Below are positions 34,095 to 43,041 of a DNA stretch of 64,000 nucleotides, one piece after another (positions within the stretch are counted from its first letter, which is position 1; each line of letters begins with the position of its first letter). Source of the stretch: UBA7803 sp036381275 (GTDB lineage Bacteria > Pseudomonadota > Gammaproteobacteria > Pseudomonadales > Azotimanducaceae). A program made the translations under genes and the position numbers. The DNA is taken from positions 160,988 to 224,987 of the forward strand of contig DASVDC010000143.1 of the NCBI GenBank assembly GCA_036381275.1, written 5' to 3'. Below the pieces are notes generated by a model. The model had not been told where the DNA came from. It searched no databases and saw only the letters and a program-made list of their open reading frames with translations.

Positions 34095-35051
34095 GTGGCG
34101 CGTATCGGACCGTACCAGCTTCGCAATCCCGTTCTGTTGGCTCCGATGGCCGGAATCACCGACGCGCCGTTCCGCGAGCTCGCGTGGCGCTACGGCGCCG
34201 GCTACGTGGTTTCGGAGATGCTCGCGAGCCGCGACGAGCTGTGGTGGACCGAGAAGTCCCGGCTGCGCCGGGTCCACGTCGACGGCATCGAGCCGCGCGC
34301 GGTGCAGATCGCCGGCGGCGATCCCGCGATGGTGGCCGAGGCCGCGCGGCGCCACGTCGACGACGGCGCGCAGATCATCGACATCAACTTCGGCTGCCCG
34401 GCGAAGAAGGTCTGCCGCAAGGCGGCGGGCTCGCAGCTCCTGCGGGAGCCCGAGCTGGTGGCCGCGATCGTGCGGGCGACGGTGGCCGCGGTCCCGGTGC
34501 CGGTGACCGTGAAGATGCGCACCGGCTGGTCGCCGCAGCTGAAGAACGGCGTCTCGATCGCGCACCGGCTGCAGGAAGAGGGCGTTGCGGCCGTCACGGT
34601 GCACGGCCGCACCCGCGCCTGCGGATTCGAGGGCGAAGCCGAGCACGATACCGTCGCCGAGATCAAGGCGCGGCTCAGCATCCCCGTGTTCGCGAACGGC
34701 GACGTCACCACGCCGGAAGAGGCCCGTGCGATCCGCGAGCGCACCGGCGTCGACGGCGTGATGATCGGACGCGGCGCGCTCGGCGCGCCGTGGCTGCTCG
34801 GCCTGGTGGCCGACCCGCATCGCCGCGAGCCGTCCGCCTGCGAGAAATGGGCCGTGATGGCCGAGCACGTCGCGGCGATGCACCGGCACTACGGTGAGGA
34901 GCGCGGGCTGCGGGTCGCGCGAAAGCACGTGCGGTGGTATCTCGAGCGGCTCACCGACGACCCCGCTCCGGCGCGCGCGTTCAACAAGCTGACCGACGCT
35001 TCCGCGCAGCTCGACTGGCTCGCCTCCATGGCCGTGGGTGCCGCCGCATGA
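34095..35051 (+). CDS. dusB: tRNA-dihydrouridine synthase B
   Basis: From GTG 34095 the protein has 318 residues, close to E. coli DusB (321). The FMN barrel blocks are clear: LAPMAGITDAPFRELA, the NFGCPAKKVCRKAAGS loop with the catalytic Cys, TVKMRTGW, VHGRTR and FANGDV, then IGRGALGAPW. It reduces uridine to dihydrouridine in tRNA. I rejected the ATG 20 codons upstream because the extra residues are basic and not conserved-looking. It overlaps fis by ATGA, the usual dusB-fis operon. Confidence 0.95.
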   Translation: MARIGPYQLRNPVLLAPMAGITDAPFRELAWRYGAGYVVSEMLASRDELWWTEKSRLRRVHVDGIEPRAVQIAGGDPAMVAEAARRHVDDGAQIIDINFGCPAKKVCRKAAGSQLLREPELVAAIVRATVAAVPVPVTVKMRTGWSPQLKNGVSIAHRLQEEGVAAVTVHGRTRACGFEGEAEHDTVAEIKARLSIPVFANGDVTTPEEARAIRERTGVDGVMIGRGALGAPWLLGLVADPHRREPSACEKWAVMAEHVAAMHRHYGEERGLRVARKHVRWYLERLTDDPAPARAFNKLTDASAQLDWLASMAVGAAA

Positions 35052-35308
35052 GGGGCGGACGACGCGCCAGGGCGAACGGCAGCGCCACGCTGAAGGACCA
35101 CGTGGAGGCGATGCTCGACGAGTACTTCGACGCGCTCGACGGCGAGCTGCCGTGCGATCTGTACGACGTGGTGATGCACGAAGTCGAGCAGCCGCTGCTC
35201 GAGTGCGTGATGCGCTACGTCGGCCGGAACCAGAGTCAGGCGGCCGACGTGCTCGGCCTGTCCCGCGGCACGTTGCGCAAGAAACTCAAACGACACGGGA
35301 TGCTATGA
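35048..35308 (+). CDS. fis: nucleoid-associated DNA-bending protein Fis
   Basis: This 86-residue protein ends in the Fis helix-turn-helix, NQSQAADVLGLSRGTLRKKL. The central dimer helices are present, with LYDVVMHEVEQPLLECVMRY. Fis bends DNA and regulates rRNA and many growth-rate dependent genes. It is slightly shorter than E. coli Fis (98) because the flexible N-terminus is reduced. It sits in the standard order dusB-fis. The start overlaps the dusB stop and its stop overlaps the purH start, both as ATGA, so translation of the three is coupled. Confidence 0.95.
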   Translation: MRGGRRARANGSATLKDHVEAMLDEYFDALDGELPCDLYDVVMHEVEQPLLECVMRYVGRNQSQAADVLGLSRGTLRKKLKRHGML

Positions 35309-36879
35309 AACCAGCCGCTACGCCCGAGCCCGCGCGGCGACCTCTGCGGGCTCTGCTGTCCGTTTCCGACAAGACCGGGCTGACGGAGCTGGCCCGGGGT
35401 CTCGTCCGCTGCGGCGTCGAGCTGCTCTCCACCGGCGGCACCTACCGCAGCCTCGCCGAGGCCGGCGTGCCGGTCACGGAGGTGTCGGCGCACACGGGGT
35501 TCCCGGAGATGATGGACGGGCGGGTCAAGACGCTGCACCCGAAGATCCACGGCGGCATCCTCGGCCGGCGCGGCCGGGACGACGCGGTGATGGCCGAGCA
35601 CGCGATCGCGCCGATCGATCTGGTGGTGGTGAACCTGTATCCGTTCGAGGCCACGGTCGCGCGCACCGACTGCACCGACGCGGAGGCGATCGAGAACATC
35701 GACATCGGCGGCCCCGCGATGGTGCGCTCGGCGGCGAAGAACCACGCGGACGTCGCGGTGGTCGTCGATCCGGCCGACTATCCGCGCCTCCTCGACGCGC
35801 TCGAGGCCGGCGGCACGACGCTCGCGCTGCGCCGCGAGCTCGCGGTCAAGGCGTTCCGGCACACGGCCCGTTACGATGCGCTGGTCGCCGCCTACCTCGG
35901 CGGCGCCGAGCTGCTGCCGGATTCGCTGTCGCTGACCTTCGACAAGATGGCCGACATGCGCTACGGCGAAAACCCGCACCAGCGGGCTGCCTTCTACCGC
36001 GAAGTGCGCCCGAGCCCGCCCGTCAGCGGCGTCGTCGCGGCGCTGGAGCAGATCCAGGGCAGGGAGCTCTCGTACAACAACGTCGCCGATACCGATGCCG
36101 CGCTCGAGTGCGTGAAGGCCTTCGACCGCCCCGCCTGCGTGATCGTCAAGCACGCGAACCCGTGCGGCGTGGCGGAAGGCGACGATCCGCTCACCGCGTA
36201 CCGGCGGGCGTACGCGACCGATCCCACGTCCGCGTTCGGCGGAATCATCGCGTTCAACCGCCCGCTCACCGGCGAGACGCTCGCGGCGATCCTCGAGCAG
36301 CAGTTCGTCGAAGTCGTGATCGCGCCCGAGGTGGACGAATCGGCGGTGGCGGAGGCACGCCGGAAGAAGAACGTGCGCCTGCTGCGCTGCGGGGCGCTGA
36401 CCGGCGCGGCGCGCGGTCTCGAGTACAAGCGGGTCGGCGGCGGCCTGCTGGTACAGACGGCCGACGAGCTGTGCCTCGACCCCGAGCAGCTCCGCGTGGT
36501 GAGCCGGCGGCAGCCGTCCGAGCGCGAGATGGACGACCTGCTGTTCGCGTGGAAGGTCGCCTGGTTCGTGAAGTCGAACGCGATCGTCTACGCGCGCGAG
36601 CGCCAGACGATCGGCATCGGCGCCGGGCAGATGAGCCGCGTGGTGAGCGCGAAGATCGCGTCGCTGAAAGCCGCGGAGGAAGGCCTCGCGGTCGACGGCG
36701 CGGTGATGGCGTCGGATGCGTTCTTCCCGTTCCGCGATGGCATCGACGCGGCCGCGCAGGCGGGCATCACGGCGGTGATCCAGCCCGGCGGCTCGATGCG
36801 GGACGAGGAAGTGGTGGCCGCGGCGGACGAGCACGGCATGGCGATGGTGCTGACCGGGGTACGCCACTTCCGTCACTGA
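35305..36879 (+). CDS. purH: bifunctional AICAR transformylase / IMP cyclohydrolase
   Basis: This 524-residue enzyme has an N-terminal IMP cyclohydrolase domain (SVSDKTGL, STGGTYRSL, DGRVKTLHPKIHGG). The C-terminal AICAR transformylase domain has the KHANPCGVAEG block and later FFPFRDGIDAA and IQPGGS. It performs the last two steps of purine synthesis, from AICAR to IMP. The short N-terminal extension (about 13 residues, Pro/Ala-rich) is not conserved. It overlaps fis and is followed after 12 bases by purD, which gives fis-coupled expression of purine genes. Confidence 0.96.
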   Translation: MKPAATPEPARRPLRALLSVSDKTGLTELARGLVRCGVELLSTGGTYRSLAEAGVPVTEVSAHTGFPEMMDGRVKTLHPKIHGGILGRRGRDDAVMAEHAIAPIDLVVVNLYPFEATVARTDCTDAEAIENIDIGGPAMVRSAAKNHADVAVVVDPADYPRLLDALEAGGTTLALRRELAVKAFRHTARYDALVAAYLGGAELLPDSLSLTFDKMADMRYGENPHQRAAFYREVRPSPPVSGVVAALEQIQGRELSYNNVADTDAALECVKAFDRPACVIVKHANPCGVAEGDDPLTAYRRAYATDPTSAFGGIIAFNRPLTGETLAAILEQQFVEVVIAPEVDESAVAEARRKKNVRLLRCGALTGAARGLEYKRVGGGLLVQTADELCLDPEQLRVVSRRQPSEREMDDLLFAWKVAWFVKSNAIVYARERQTIGIGAGQMSRVVSAKIASLKAAEEGLAVDGAVMASDAFFPFRDGIDAAAQAGITAVIQPGGSMRDEEVVAAADEHGMAMVLTGVRHFRH

Positions 36880-36891
36880 CGAGGGAGAGCC

Positions 36892-38175
36892 ATGAAGGTC
36901 CTGATCATCGGCAACGGCGCCCGAGAGCACGCGCTGGCCTGGAAGGCGCTGCAGGGTGAAGGCGTGACCGAGGTGCTGGTCGCGCCCGGCAACGCCGGTA
37001 CCGCGCGCGAGCCGGGGTTGCGCAACGTCGACGTGCCGGCGCACGACCTCGATGCGCTGGTCGAGCTCGCCGAGCGCGAGCGGGTCGGCCTCACGATCGT
37101 CGGGCCGGAGGCGCCGCTGGTGGCCGGTATCCGCGACCGCTTCGACGCGGCCGGGCTCGCCTGCCTCGGGCCGCCGGCGGCCGCCGCGCAGCTCGAGGGC
37201 TCCAAGGCGTTCGCGAAGGAGTTCATGCACCGCCACGGCATTCCCACCGCGCGCTACCGCACCTTCTCCGATGCCGACGAAGCCGAAGCGTACATCCGCG
37301 CCGAGGGCGCGCCGATCGTGATCAAGGCGGACGGTCTCGCCGCGGGCAAGGGCGTGGTGGTCGCGCGTCACACCGAGGAGGCGGTGGCCGCGGCCCGCGC
37401 GATGCTCTCCGGGGCCGCGTTCGGTGCGGCCGGCCGGCAGGTCGTCGTGGAAGAGCTCCTCGAGGGAGAGGAGGCGAGCTTCATCTGCATCTGCGACGGC
37501 GAGCACGTGGTGCCGTTCGCGTCGTCGCAGGATCACAAGGCGCGCGACGACGGTGACGCGGGCCCCAACACCGGCGGCCTGGGCGCGTATTCGCCCGCAC
37601 CGGTGGTCACCGACGCGGTGCACGAGCGGATTCTCGCGGACGTGATCCGGCCGACCGTTGCCGGGATGGCCGCGGACGGGCATCCGTACGTGGGTTTTCT
37701 CTACGCCGGGCTGATGATCGGCGCCGACGGGGCACCGAAGGTGATCGAGTTCAACTGCCGGTTCGGCGATCCGGAGGCCGAGCCCATCATGATGCGGCTG
37801 CGCTCGGACCTGGTGGCGCTCTGCCTTCGGGCGCTCGACGGTGAGCTCGCCAGCGTTTCCCTCGACTGGGACCCGCGCGTCGCGCTCGGCGTCGTGATGG
37901 CCGCGGGCGGCTATCCGGGCGACTACCGCAAGGGCGAGGTGATCGAGGGGCTGGACGGCGTGGACGCGCCGGATCTCAAGGTGTTCCACGCCGGCACCCG
38001 CGCGGTGAACGGGCACGTGGTCACCGACGGCGGCCGCGTGCTCTGCGTGGTCGGCCTCGGCGACGACGTCGCCGCGGCGCAGCGCCGGGCGTACCAGGGG
38101 GTCGAGCGGATCCGCTGGCGCGACGTGTACTTCCGCCGCGACATCGGACACCGCGCGCTCGCGCGGCGAGGCTAG
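36892..38175 (+). CDS. purD: phosphoribosylamine-glycine ligase
   Basis: This 427-residue ATP-grasp enzyme of normal length has the start KVLIIGNGAREHALAW, then LTIVGPEAPL. The ATP-grasp blocks IKADGLAAGKGVVVA, EEASFICICDG and FNCRFGDPEAEPIM carry the metal ligands. It makes GAR in the second step of purine synthesis. The ribosome site GAGGGAGAG lies 6 bases upstream of ATG 36892. The purH-purD order is standard in gammaproteobacteria. No terminator is evident in the 69 bases before the next gene. Confidence 0.96.
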   Translation: MKVLIIGNGAREHALAWKALQGEGVTEVLVAPGNAGTAREPGLRNVDVPAHDLDALVELAERERVGLTIVGPEAPLVAGIRDRFDAAGLACLGPPAAAAQLEGSKAFAKEFMHRHGIPTARYRTFSDADEAEAYIRAEGAPIVIKADGLAAGKGVVVARHTEEAVAAARAMLSGAAFGAAGRQVVVEELLEGEEASFICICDGEHVVPFASSQDHKARDDGDAGPNTGGLGAYSPAPVVTDAVHERILADVIRPTVAGMAADGHPYVGFLYAGLMIGADGAPKVIEFNCRFGDPEAEPIMMRLRSDLVALCLRALDGELASVSLDWDPRVALGVVMAAGGYPGDYRKGEVIEGLDGVDAPDLKVFHAGTRAVNGHVVTDGGRVLCVVGLGDDVAAAQRRAYQGVERIRWRDVYFRRDIGHRALARRG

Positions 38176-38244
38176 CCGATCGCGCACGCCGCTCGCCGGC
38201 TCCGGCCGGTGCCGCGGCGGTGACAGCCCCGTCATGCTCGCGGC

Positions 38245-39195
38245 ATGCGCGAGCGGCTCCGCCAGTTCAGCGATTTCGCGACGCTCGATCCGGCCGCGCT
38301 GGCCGCGGTGGCGGCATCGTCGAAGCGCCTCAGGGTGCCGGCGCGCCGCTGGCTGCTGCGCGCCGGACGCCGGCTGTCCGGGCGCTTCTATCTGCTCGAA
38401 GGCCGCGTGCAGCTCGTCGAGCAGGGCCGCCCGGTGATCGTCGCCGCCGGCTCGGCGCGGGCGCGGCGGATGATCTACCCGGGTGCCGCGGCGGTCGAGA
38501 CGCTGACGCCGGCGGAATTCCTGCGCGTGCTCGTGCCGGCGCCGGAGCACGCCGCCGACCTGCCCGCCGGCGTGCCGGACCTGCTCGCCGAGGAGTGCTG
38601 GCAGCAGCGCTTCCTGTCGTCGCCGCTGATGCAGCGCCTCGATCCGCAGATCTGGCAGCGGGTGCTGCGCGCGATGCGGCGGATCCGCTTCGCCGCCGGG
38701 GAGCGGCTGATCCGTTTGGGGGCGGGCGCCGACTGCTGCTACGTGCTCTGCAGCGGCAGCGCCGAGATCCGCTCCGCCGACGGGCGGCCTCTGGCGCGGC
38801 TCGAGCCCGGCAGCCTGTTCGGCGAGGACGCGCTGATCTGCGGCGGCGTGCGCAACGCCGACGTGGTGGCCTGCGTCGCGGGCACGGCGATGGCCCTCGA
38901 GGCCGAGCGATTCCGCGGCTGGCTGCTCGAGGAGGTGGTGCAGCCGATCGGCGAGATCGGCGCGCGGATCGCGGTCGACCTCGGCGGCGGCATCGGCTTG
39001 CGGGTTGCGGTGCCGGCGCTGCGCCGGGTGGCGCCGGAGCTCGATCGGGAGGTCGGCTATGCGATCACCGGCGGCAGCGTCGCGGAGCGCAATCTGGCCG
39101 CGTTCCTGCTCGCCGAGCACGGGCTCGATGCCCGGCCGCTGCTGCCGGCGGGCGGCGTCAGGCCGGTACCGTGCGGCGCTCGGCCCAGCGCCTGA
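38245..39195 (+). CDS. cyclic-nucleotide-binding-domain protein
   Basis: This 316-residue protein has an N-terminal CNB-like half (about 10-75: LDPAALAAVAASSKRLRVPA, FYLLEGRVQLVEQG) that looks degenerate. A better CNB domain follows at about 130-225, with LSGSAEIRSADG-type and EPGSLFGEDALI phosphate-cassette blocks. The cassette lacks the usual RxA Arg-Ser pattern (GGVRNADVVA), so nucleotide binding is uncertain. No DNA-binding domain is visible. Its 3' end overlaps the convergent AAA ATPase gene by 38 bases, which suggests antisense regulation or a functional pair. Confidence 0.72.
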   Translation: MRERLRQFSDFATLDPAALAAVAASSKRLRVPARRWLLRAGRRLSGRFYLLEGRVQLVEQGRPVIVAAGSARARRMIYPGAAAVETLTPAEFLRVLVPAPEHAADLPAGVPDLLAEECWQQRFLSSPLMQRLDPQIWQRVLRAMRRIRFAAGERLIRLGAGADCCYVLCSGSAEIRSADGRPLARLEPGSLFGEDALICGGVRNADVVACVAGTAMALEAERFRGWLLEEVVQPIGEIGARIAVDLGGGIGLRVAVPALRRVAPELDREVGYAITGGSVAERNLAAFLLAEHGLDARPLLPAGGVRPVPCGARPSA

Positions 39196-40654
39196 GCGCG
39201 TCGATGCTCTCGGCGCGCAGCACCGAGATCGGCACCGTGCGGTTCATCGCCGCGAACAGGTCCGCCTCCGTGACTTCCGCATGCGCGCCGCCGCCGGCGC
39301 CGGGCGCGCGGGCGCCGGCGAGGTAACGGGCCGAGACGATCGCCTGCTCGATTTCCGCGCCGGTGAAGCCGTCCGCCGCCTGCGCGAGCGCCTTCAGGTC
39401 GAAGCGCTCCGGGGACAGTCCCCGTTTCGCCAGGTGGATGCGGAAGACCTCCTCGCGCACCGCCGCATCCGGCAGATCCACGAAGAAGATCTCGTCGAGG
39501 CGCCCCTTGCGCAAGAGCTCCGGGGGCAGCTCGGTGATGTCGTTGGCGGTCGCGACGATGAACACCGGCTTGCGGTTCTCGGCCATCCAGGTCAACAGCG
39601 TCGCGAGCACGCGCTTCGGCGTCGCGTTGTCCGAGCCGCCCGTGGCGATGCCCTTCTCGATCTCGTCCATCCACAGTACGCACGGTGCCATCAGCTCGGC
39701 CTGCTTCAGCGAGTTGCGCAGGTTCCGCTCGGTCTCGCCGAAGTACTTGTTGTAGAGCGTGCCGAAGTCGAGTCGCAGCAGCGGAATGCTCCAGAAGCCG
39801 GCGATCGCGCGGGCGGCGAGGCTCTTGCCGCCGCCCTGGACGCCGAGCAGCAGCACCCCGCGCGGGCGGTCGTGCTGCTCGGTGACGAACGCGCTGCGGC
39901 GCAGCGCGAGCCAGCCCTTCAGGTTGTCGAAGCCGGCGATGCTGCCGAGCGATTCGGTGTCGTACTCGAAGTGCAGCACGCCTTCCGAGTCCAGCAGCTC
40001 GAACTTGAGCCGGTTCACCTCGGGGATGTCCGATTCGGTGATCGCGCCGTCGTCGAACACCGCGTGACGGATCAGCACCTGCGCGTCCGCGTGGGATGCG
40101 CCGCGCAGATTCGCGACCAGCCGATCCATCGTCGCCTGGTCGGTACGCACCTTCCGCCCCTGGTGCTGCTCCGCCCAGGCCTTCGCCTGGGCGCGGATCA
40201 TGCCGACCAGCTCTTCGTCGCTCGGCAGCCGCAGCTCGAATTTCGCGGACAGCCGGCCGATCTCCGGCGGGACGGCGAGCGCGTGGCTCACCAGCACCAG
40301 CGTGTTGCCGAGCCGCTCGTGATCGAGCGCGATGTCCTTCAGGTAGCGGATCGTCCTCGGCGCGTCGTGCAGGTAAGGGTGGAAGTCGCAGAGCGCGTAC
40401 AAGGCCGGCCCCGGCGTCGCCGCGATGTGCGCGAGCAGCGCTTCGGGATCGGTGTGGTCGGGCTGCGGCGGCGGCCCGGCCGCGAACCCGCCGCGCTCGA
40501 GGCCGCGGGTGCTGCGCCAGTGATAGAACGCGAGCCGGCGCTGCATCGCCAGGCGCAGCAGCAGCTCCAGCACCCGGCACTCGTCCGCGGACTCGATCAC
40601 GATGATCGGAATCCGGGCGTTCAGGATCAGCGCCAGATCGGCGGTGTCGGCCAT
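39158..40654 (-). CDS. Ycf46-like AAA+ ATPase
   Basis: This 498-residue protein has an N-terminal domain of about 230 residues (NARIPIIVIESADECRVLEL). A classic AAA module follows with Walker A GVQGGGKS at 271-278, Walker B CVLWMDEIEKG near 323-333, the sensor FIVATAND and the arginine-finger segment LRKGRLDEIF. The plan matches Ycf46, found in cyanobacteria, plastids and many proteobacteria, with a suspected role in inorganic carbon or stress physiology. It overlaps the cNMP-binding protein gene tail to tail and is divergent from coq7, 71 bases away. Confidence 0.82.
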   Translation of the reverse strand: MADTADLALILNARIPIIVIESADECRVLELLLRLAMQRRLAFYHWRSTRGLERGGFAAGPPPQPDHTDPEALLAHIAATPGPALYALCDFHPYLHDAPRTIRYLKDIALDHERLGNTLVLVSHALAVPPEIGRLSAKFELRLPSDEELVGMIRAQAKAWAEQHQGRKVRTDQATMDRLVANLRGASHADAQVLIRHAVFDDGAITESDIPEVNRLKFELLDSEGVLHFEYDTESLGSIAGFDNLKGWLALRRSAFVTEQHDRPRGVLLLGVQGGGKSLAARAIAGFWSIPLLRLDFGTLYNKYFGETERNLRNSLKQAELMAPCVLWMDEIEKGIATGGSDNATPKRVLATLLTWMAENRKPVFIVATANDITELPPELLRKGRLDEIFFVDLPDAAVREEVFRIHLAKRGLSPERFDLKALAQAADGFTGAEIEQAIVSARYLAGARAPGAGGGAHAEVTEADLFAAMNRTVPISVLRAESIDALRRWAERRTVPA

Positions 40655-40725
40655 CGAGGGCTCCTTGCTTTGCCTCGGAGGTGGGTTAACCTCCCTCGAG
40701 CAATTCTGGACCAGGAGCGCGAGCC

Positions 40726-41418
40726 ATGCAGAGGCAGCCGCCGGAGATCGATGCAGACGTCACACGGCCGCGCACGCCCCGGCGCCGGCCGGCGAGCTTC
40801 GGCGACCTCGTCGTCCGGCAGGTCGATCAGGCGCTGCGCACCCTCGCGGGCGTGCACGAGCGGCGCCGGCCGAACCCGGCCGAAGGCATCGCCGAGCCGG
40901 AGCTCGGCGCGCGCGCGAGCCGCCACGCCGCCGGTCTGATGCGGGTCAATCACACCGGCGAGATCTGCGCCCAGGCGCTCTACCAGGGTCAGGCGCTGAC
41001 GGCGCGTGATCCCGAGGTGCGGGAAGCACTCCAGCAGGCGGCGGCCGAGGAGGCCGATCACCTCGCCTGGTGCGAAGAGCGCCTCAGCGAGCTCGGCAGC
41101 GGGCCGAGCCTGCTCTCGCCCGCGTTCTACGCGCTCTCCTACGCGATGGGCGCGGTGACGGGGCTCCTCGGTGACCGGGTCAGCCTCGGCTTCGTCGAGG
41201 CGACCGAGGACCAGGTCTGCCGCCACCTCGAGCGCCACCTCGGCTCGCTGCCCGAGCAGGACGCCCGCAGCCGCGAGATCGTTCGCCGCATGCACGAGGA
41301 GGAAGCCCGTCACGGCTCACAGGCGCTCGAGCGCGGCGGCGTCGAGTTCCCGGCGCCCGTAAAGCAGGCGATGACGCTGCTCTCCAAGGTGATGACCGAG
41401 ACGACGTACCGAATCTGA
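40726..41418 (+). CDS. coq7: demethoxyubiquinone hydroxylase
   Basis: This 230-residue di-iron protein has both ExxH iron motifs: EEADHLAWCE (about 107-116) and EEARHGSQAL (about 194-203). The earlier MRVNHTGEICAQALYQG block also supplies a Glu ligand. It hydroxylates demethoxyubiquinol in ubiquinone synthesis, replacing UbiF of E. coli. The first 60 residues are basic and Pro-rich and not part of the domain. The ribosome site CCAGGAGCG precedes ATG 40726. The gene is followed by the hairpin element C and the OsmC gene. Confidence 0.93.
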   Translation: MQRQPPEIDADVTRPRTPRRRPASFGDLVVRQVDQALRTLAGVHERRRPNPAEGIAEPELGARASRHAAGLMRVNHTGEICAQALYQGQALTARDPEVREALQQAAAEEADHLAWCEERLSELGSGPSLLSPAFYALSYAMGAVTGLLGDRVSLGFVEATEDQVCRHLERHLGSLPEQDARSREIVRRMHEEEARHGSQALERGGVEFPAPVKQAMTLLSKVMTETTYRI

Positions 41419-41429
41419 CCTCCCCGCCC

Positions 41430-41687
41430 TCGCAGGAGCGATCTCCGGATCGCGATCGTCATTGGCCGATACGAATGACGCAGCGATCGGGCAGGAGCGG
41501 CACACTCCTCGAACATTTGAGCGACGCCGAGGAGGTCGGATTAACCCGCGCAGTTTGCGGGGCAACTCCGGCCGACGAGGGAACCGCGGAGCGGCGGAGC
41601 GTGTTCGAGGAGTGTGCCGCTCCTGCCCGATCGCGGGGTGATTCGAAGAGCCCTCCGGCGATCGCGATCCGGAGATCGCTCCTACGA
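41430..41687. repeat. hairpin element copy C within REP-like arms
   Basis: The core 41483-41634 has a perfect 33-base inverted repeat (41483-41515 with 41602-41634) around an 86-base interior (41516-41601). The interior begins TTTGAGCGACGCCGAGG and ends ACCGCGGAGCGGCGGAGCG, clearly related to copies A and B, although the stem sequence is unrelated to theirs. Outer arms 41430-41458 and 41659-41687 pair 28 of 29 and match a GCAGGAGCGATCTCCGGATCGCGA REP-type motif. The right arm includes the last codons and stop of the OsmC gene. Confidence 0.85.
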
Positions 41688-42107
41688 GGACGCGTCGATC
41701 ACCTCGTAGCCGTGCGTGATCTCGACGCCGCCGCGGCTCAGCATGATCGACGCCGAGCAGTACTTCTCGGCCGAGAGCTCGACCGCGCGCGCGACCTTGC
41801 GCTCGTCGAGGTTCCGTCCGGTGACCCGGAAGTGCAGGTGGATCCGGGTGAACACGTGCGGGACGTCGGCGGCGCGCTCGGCATCGAGCAGCGTCACGCA
41901 ATCGACGACGTTCTGGCGCGCCTTCGTCAGAATGTTGACGACGTCGAACGACGAGCAGCCGCCGAGGCCGACCAGCACCAGCTCCATCGGCCGGAAGCCG
42001 CGGTTCTCGCCGCCGGCATCGGGCGGTCCGTCGATCGCCACGGTGTGGCCGGAGTCCGCGGTGGCGGTGAAGTGGACCTTGTCGTGCCAATGTATTTCTG
42101 CGTGCAT
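41682..42107 (-). CDS. OsmC-family protein
   Basis: This 141-residue protein is a YhfA-type OsmC-fold member. PMELVLVGLGGCSSFDVV carries the family's conserved Gly-Gly-Cys, and the second catalytic Cys is in EKYCSASIM, near the C-terminus. Such proteins are thiol-dependent peroxidases or redox proteins. The start at 42107 (MHAEIHWHDKV) is preferred over the ATG at 42116 because the fold begins there. It is divergent from crp, as yhfA is in E. coli. The stop codon TAG falls inside the REP-like arm of element C. Confidence 0.86.
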   Translation of the reverse strand: MHAEIHWHDKVHFTATADSGHTVAIDGPPDAGGENRGFRPMELVLVGLGGCSSFDVVNILTKARQNVVDCVTLLDAERAADVPHVFTRIHLHFRVTGRNLDERKVARAVELSAEKYCSASIMLSRGGVEITHGYEVIDASS

Positions 42108-42281
42108 GGGTGGCATTTCCCGTGTTTCGCCGCTCCGGCGCGTGATTCGCTCAGAAAGCGCGCAGTGAACCACGACCGCCGCTGTTGTGAAATGGCACCT
42201 TTTGTCGACTGCATCACACACACCCGCCATTTCTCTGCCATAGTTACTCGAGCGAGTGTGTTACGAAGGAGCGGAACCCCC

Positions 42282-42992
42282 ATGTTGGCATCCAAGAACC
42301 CCCAGGCGCCGGGCGTCGCAGTCCGCGGTGGTCCCGGTCGGCCGCTGATGGCCAAGGGCTTCAAGGTCGGCACGCCGGAAGAGAACGGTCACCTGGATGC
42401 GTTTCTGGCCGCCGCGCACCGGCGCAAGTACCCGGCGAAGAGCACGCTGATCTACGCCGGCGACAAGAGCGACTCGATCTACTACATCCTGAAGGGCTCG
42501 GTCACCGTGCTGGTGGAGGACGAGTCCGGCCGCGAGATCATCGTGTCGTACTTGAACAAGGGCGACTTCTTCGGCGAGATGCCGCTGTTCACCGAAGACA
42601 CTCCCCGCTCCGCCTGGGTGAAGGCCAAGACCGAATGCGAGGTCGCCGAGCTCTCGTATTCGAAATTCCGTGAGCTCGCCGAGAAGCACACCGACCTGTT
42701 GTACGCCGTCGGCCGGCAGATGGCCGAGCGCCTGACCCGCACGACCCAGAAGGTCAGCGACCTGGCGTTCCTCGACGTCACCGGCCGCGTGGCTCGCACG
42801 CTCCTCGAGCTCACCAAGCAGCCCGACGCGATGACGCATCCGGACGGGATGCAGATCAAGATCACCCGGCAGGAAATCGGCCGCATCGTCGGCTGCTCCC
42901 GGGAGATGGTCGGCCGCGTGCTGAAGACCCTGGTCGACCAGGGGCTGGTCTCGGTCAAGGGCAAGACCATGGTGGTGTTCGGCACCCGCTGA
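42282..42992 (+). CDS. crp: cAMP receptor-like global regulator Crp/Vfr/Clp
   Basis: This 236-residue protein has a CNB domain (FGEMPLFTEDTPRSAWVKA phosphate cassette) with the Arg-Ser at the cyclic nucleotide position, and a C-terminal winged helix (TRQEIGRIVGCSREMVGRVL recognition helix). It is longer than E. coli Crp because of about 25 extra N-terminal residues (MLASKNPQAPG onward), as in Xanthomonas Clp-like proteins. It controls many genes, with cAMP or c-di-GMP as ligand depending on lineage. The ribosome site GAAGGAGCGG precedes ATG 42282 and a strong terminator follows the gene. Confidence 0.93.
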   Translation: MLASKNPQAPGVAVRGGPGRPLMAKGFKVGTPEENGHLDAFLAAAHRRKYPAKSTLIYAGDKSDSIYYILKGSVTVLVEDESGREIIVSYLNKGDFFGEMPLFTEDTPRSAWVKAKTECEVAELSYSKFRELAEKHTDLLYAVGRQMAERLTRTTQKVSDLAFLDVTGRVARTLLELTKQPDAMTHPDGMQIKITRQEIGRIVGCSREMVGRVLKTLVDQGLVSVKGKTMVVFGTR

Positions 42993-43016
42993 GCGGCCTC
43001 GCCGCGAATGTCCGCA

Positions 43017-43040
43017 ACGGGCCCCTCGGGGCCCGTTTTC
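43017..43040 (+). terminator. rho-independent terminator after crp
   Basis: A GC-only inverted repeat, ACGGGCCC (43017-43024) with GGGCCCGT (43029-43036), flanks a four-base loop and is followed by TTTTCGTT. It lies 25 bases after the crp stop and just before the convergent trpC stop. In the trpC direction no T-run follows the stem, so it should mainly end crp transcription. Confidence 0.85.
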
Positions 43041-43041
43041 G

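Noticed and set aside
35236..39120. A 1294-residue open frame on the minus strand across fis-purH-purD
   Set aside because: It is antisense to three clear enzymes, is Arg/His/Ala-rich with no domain, and is the kind of mirror frame that GC-rich codon use creates.
42108..42281. Crp binding site between the OsmC gene and crp
   Set aside because: TGTGA and CACA half-sites are present, but no pair has the required 6-base spacing.
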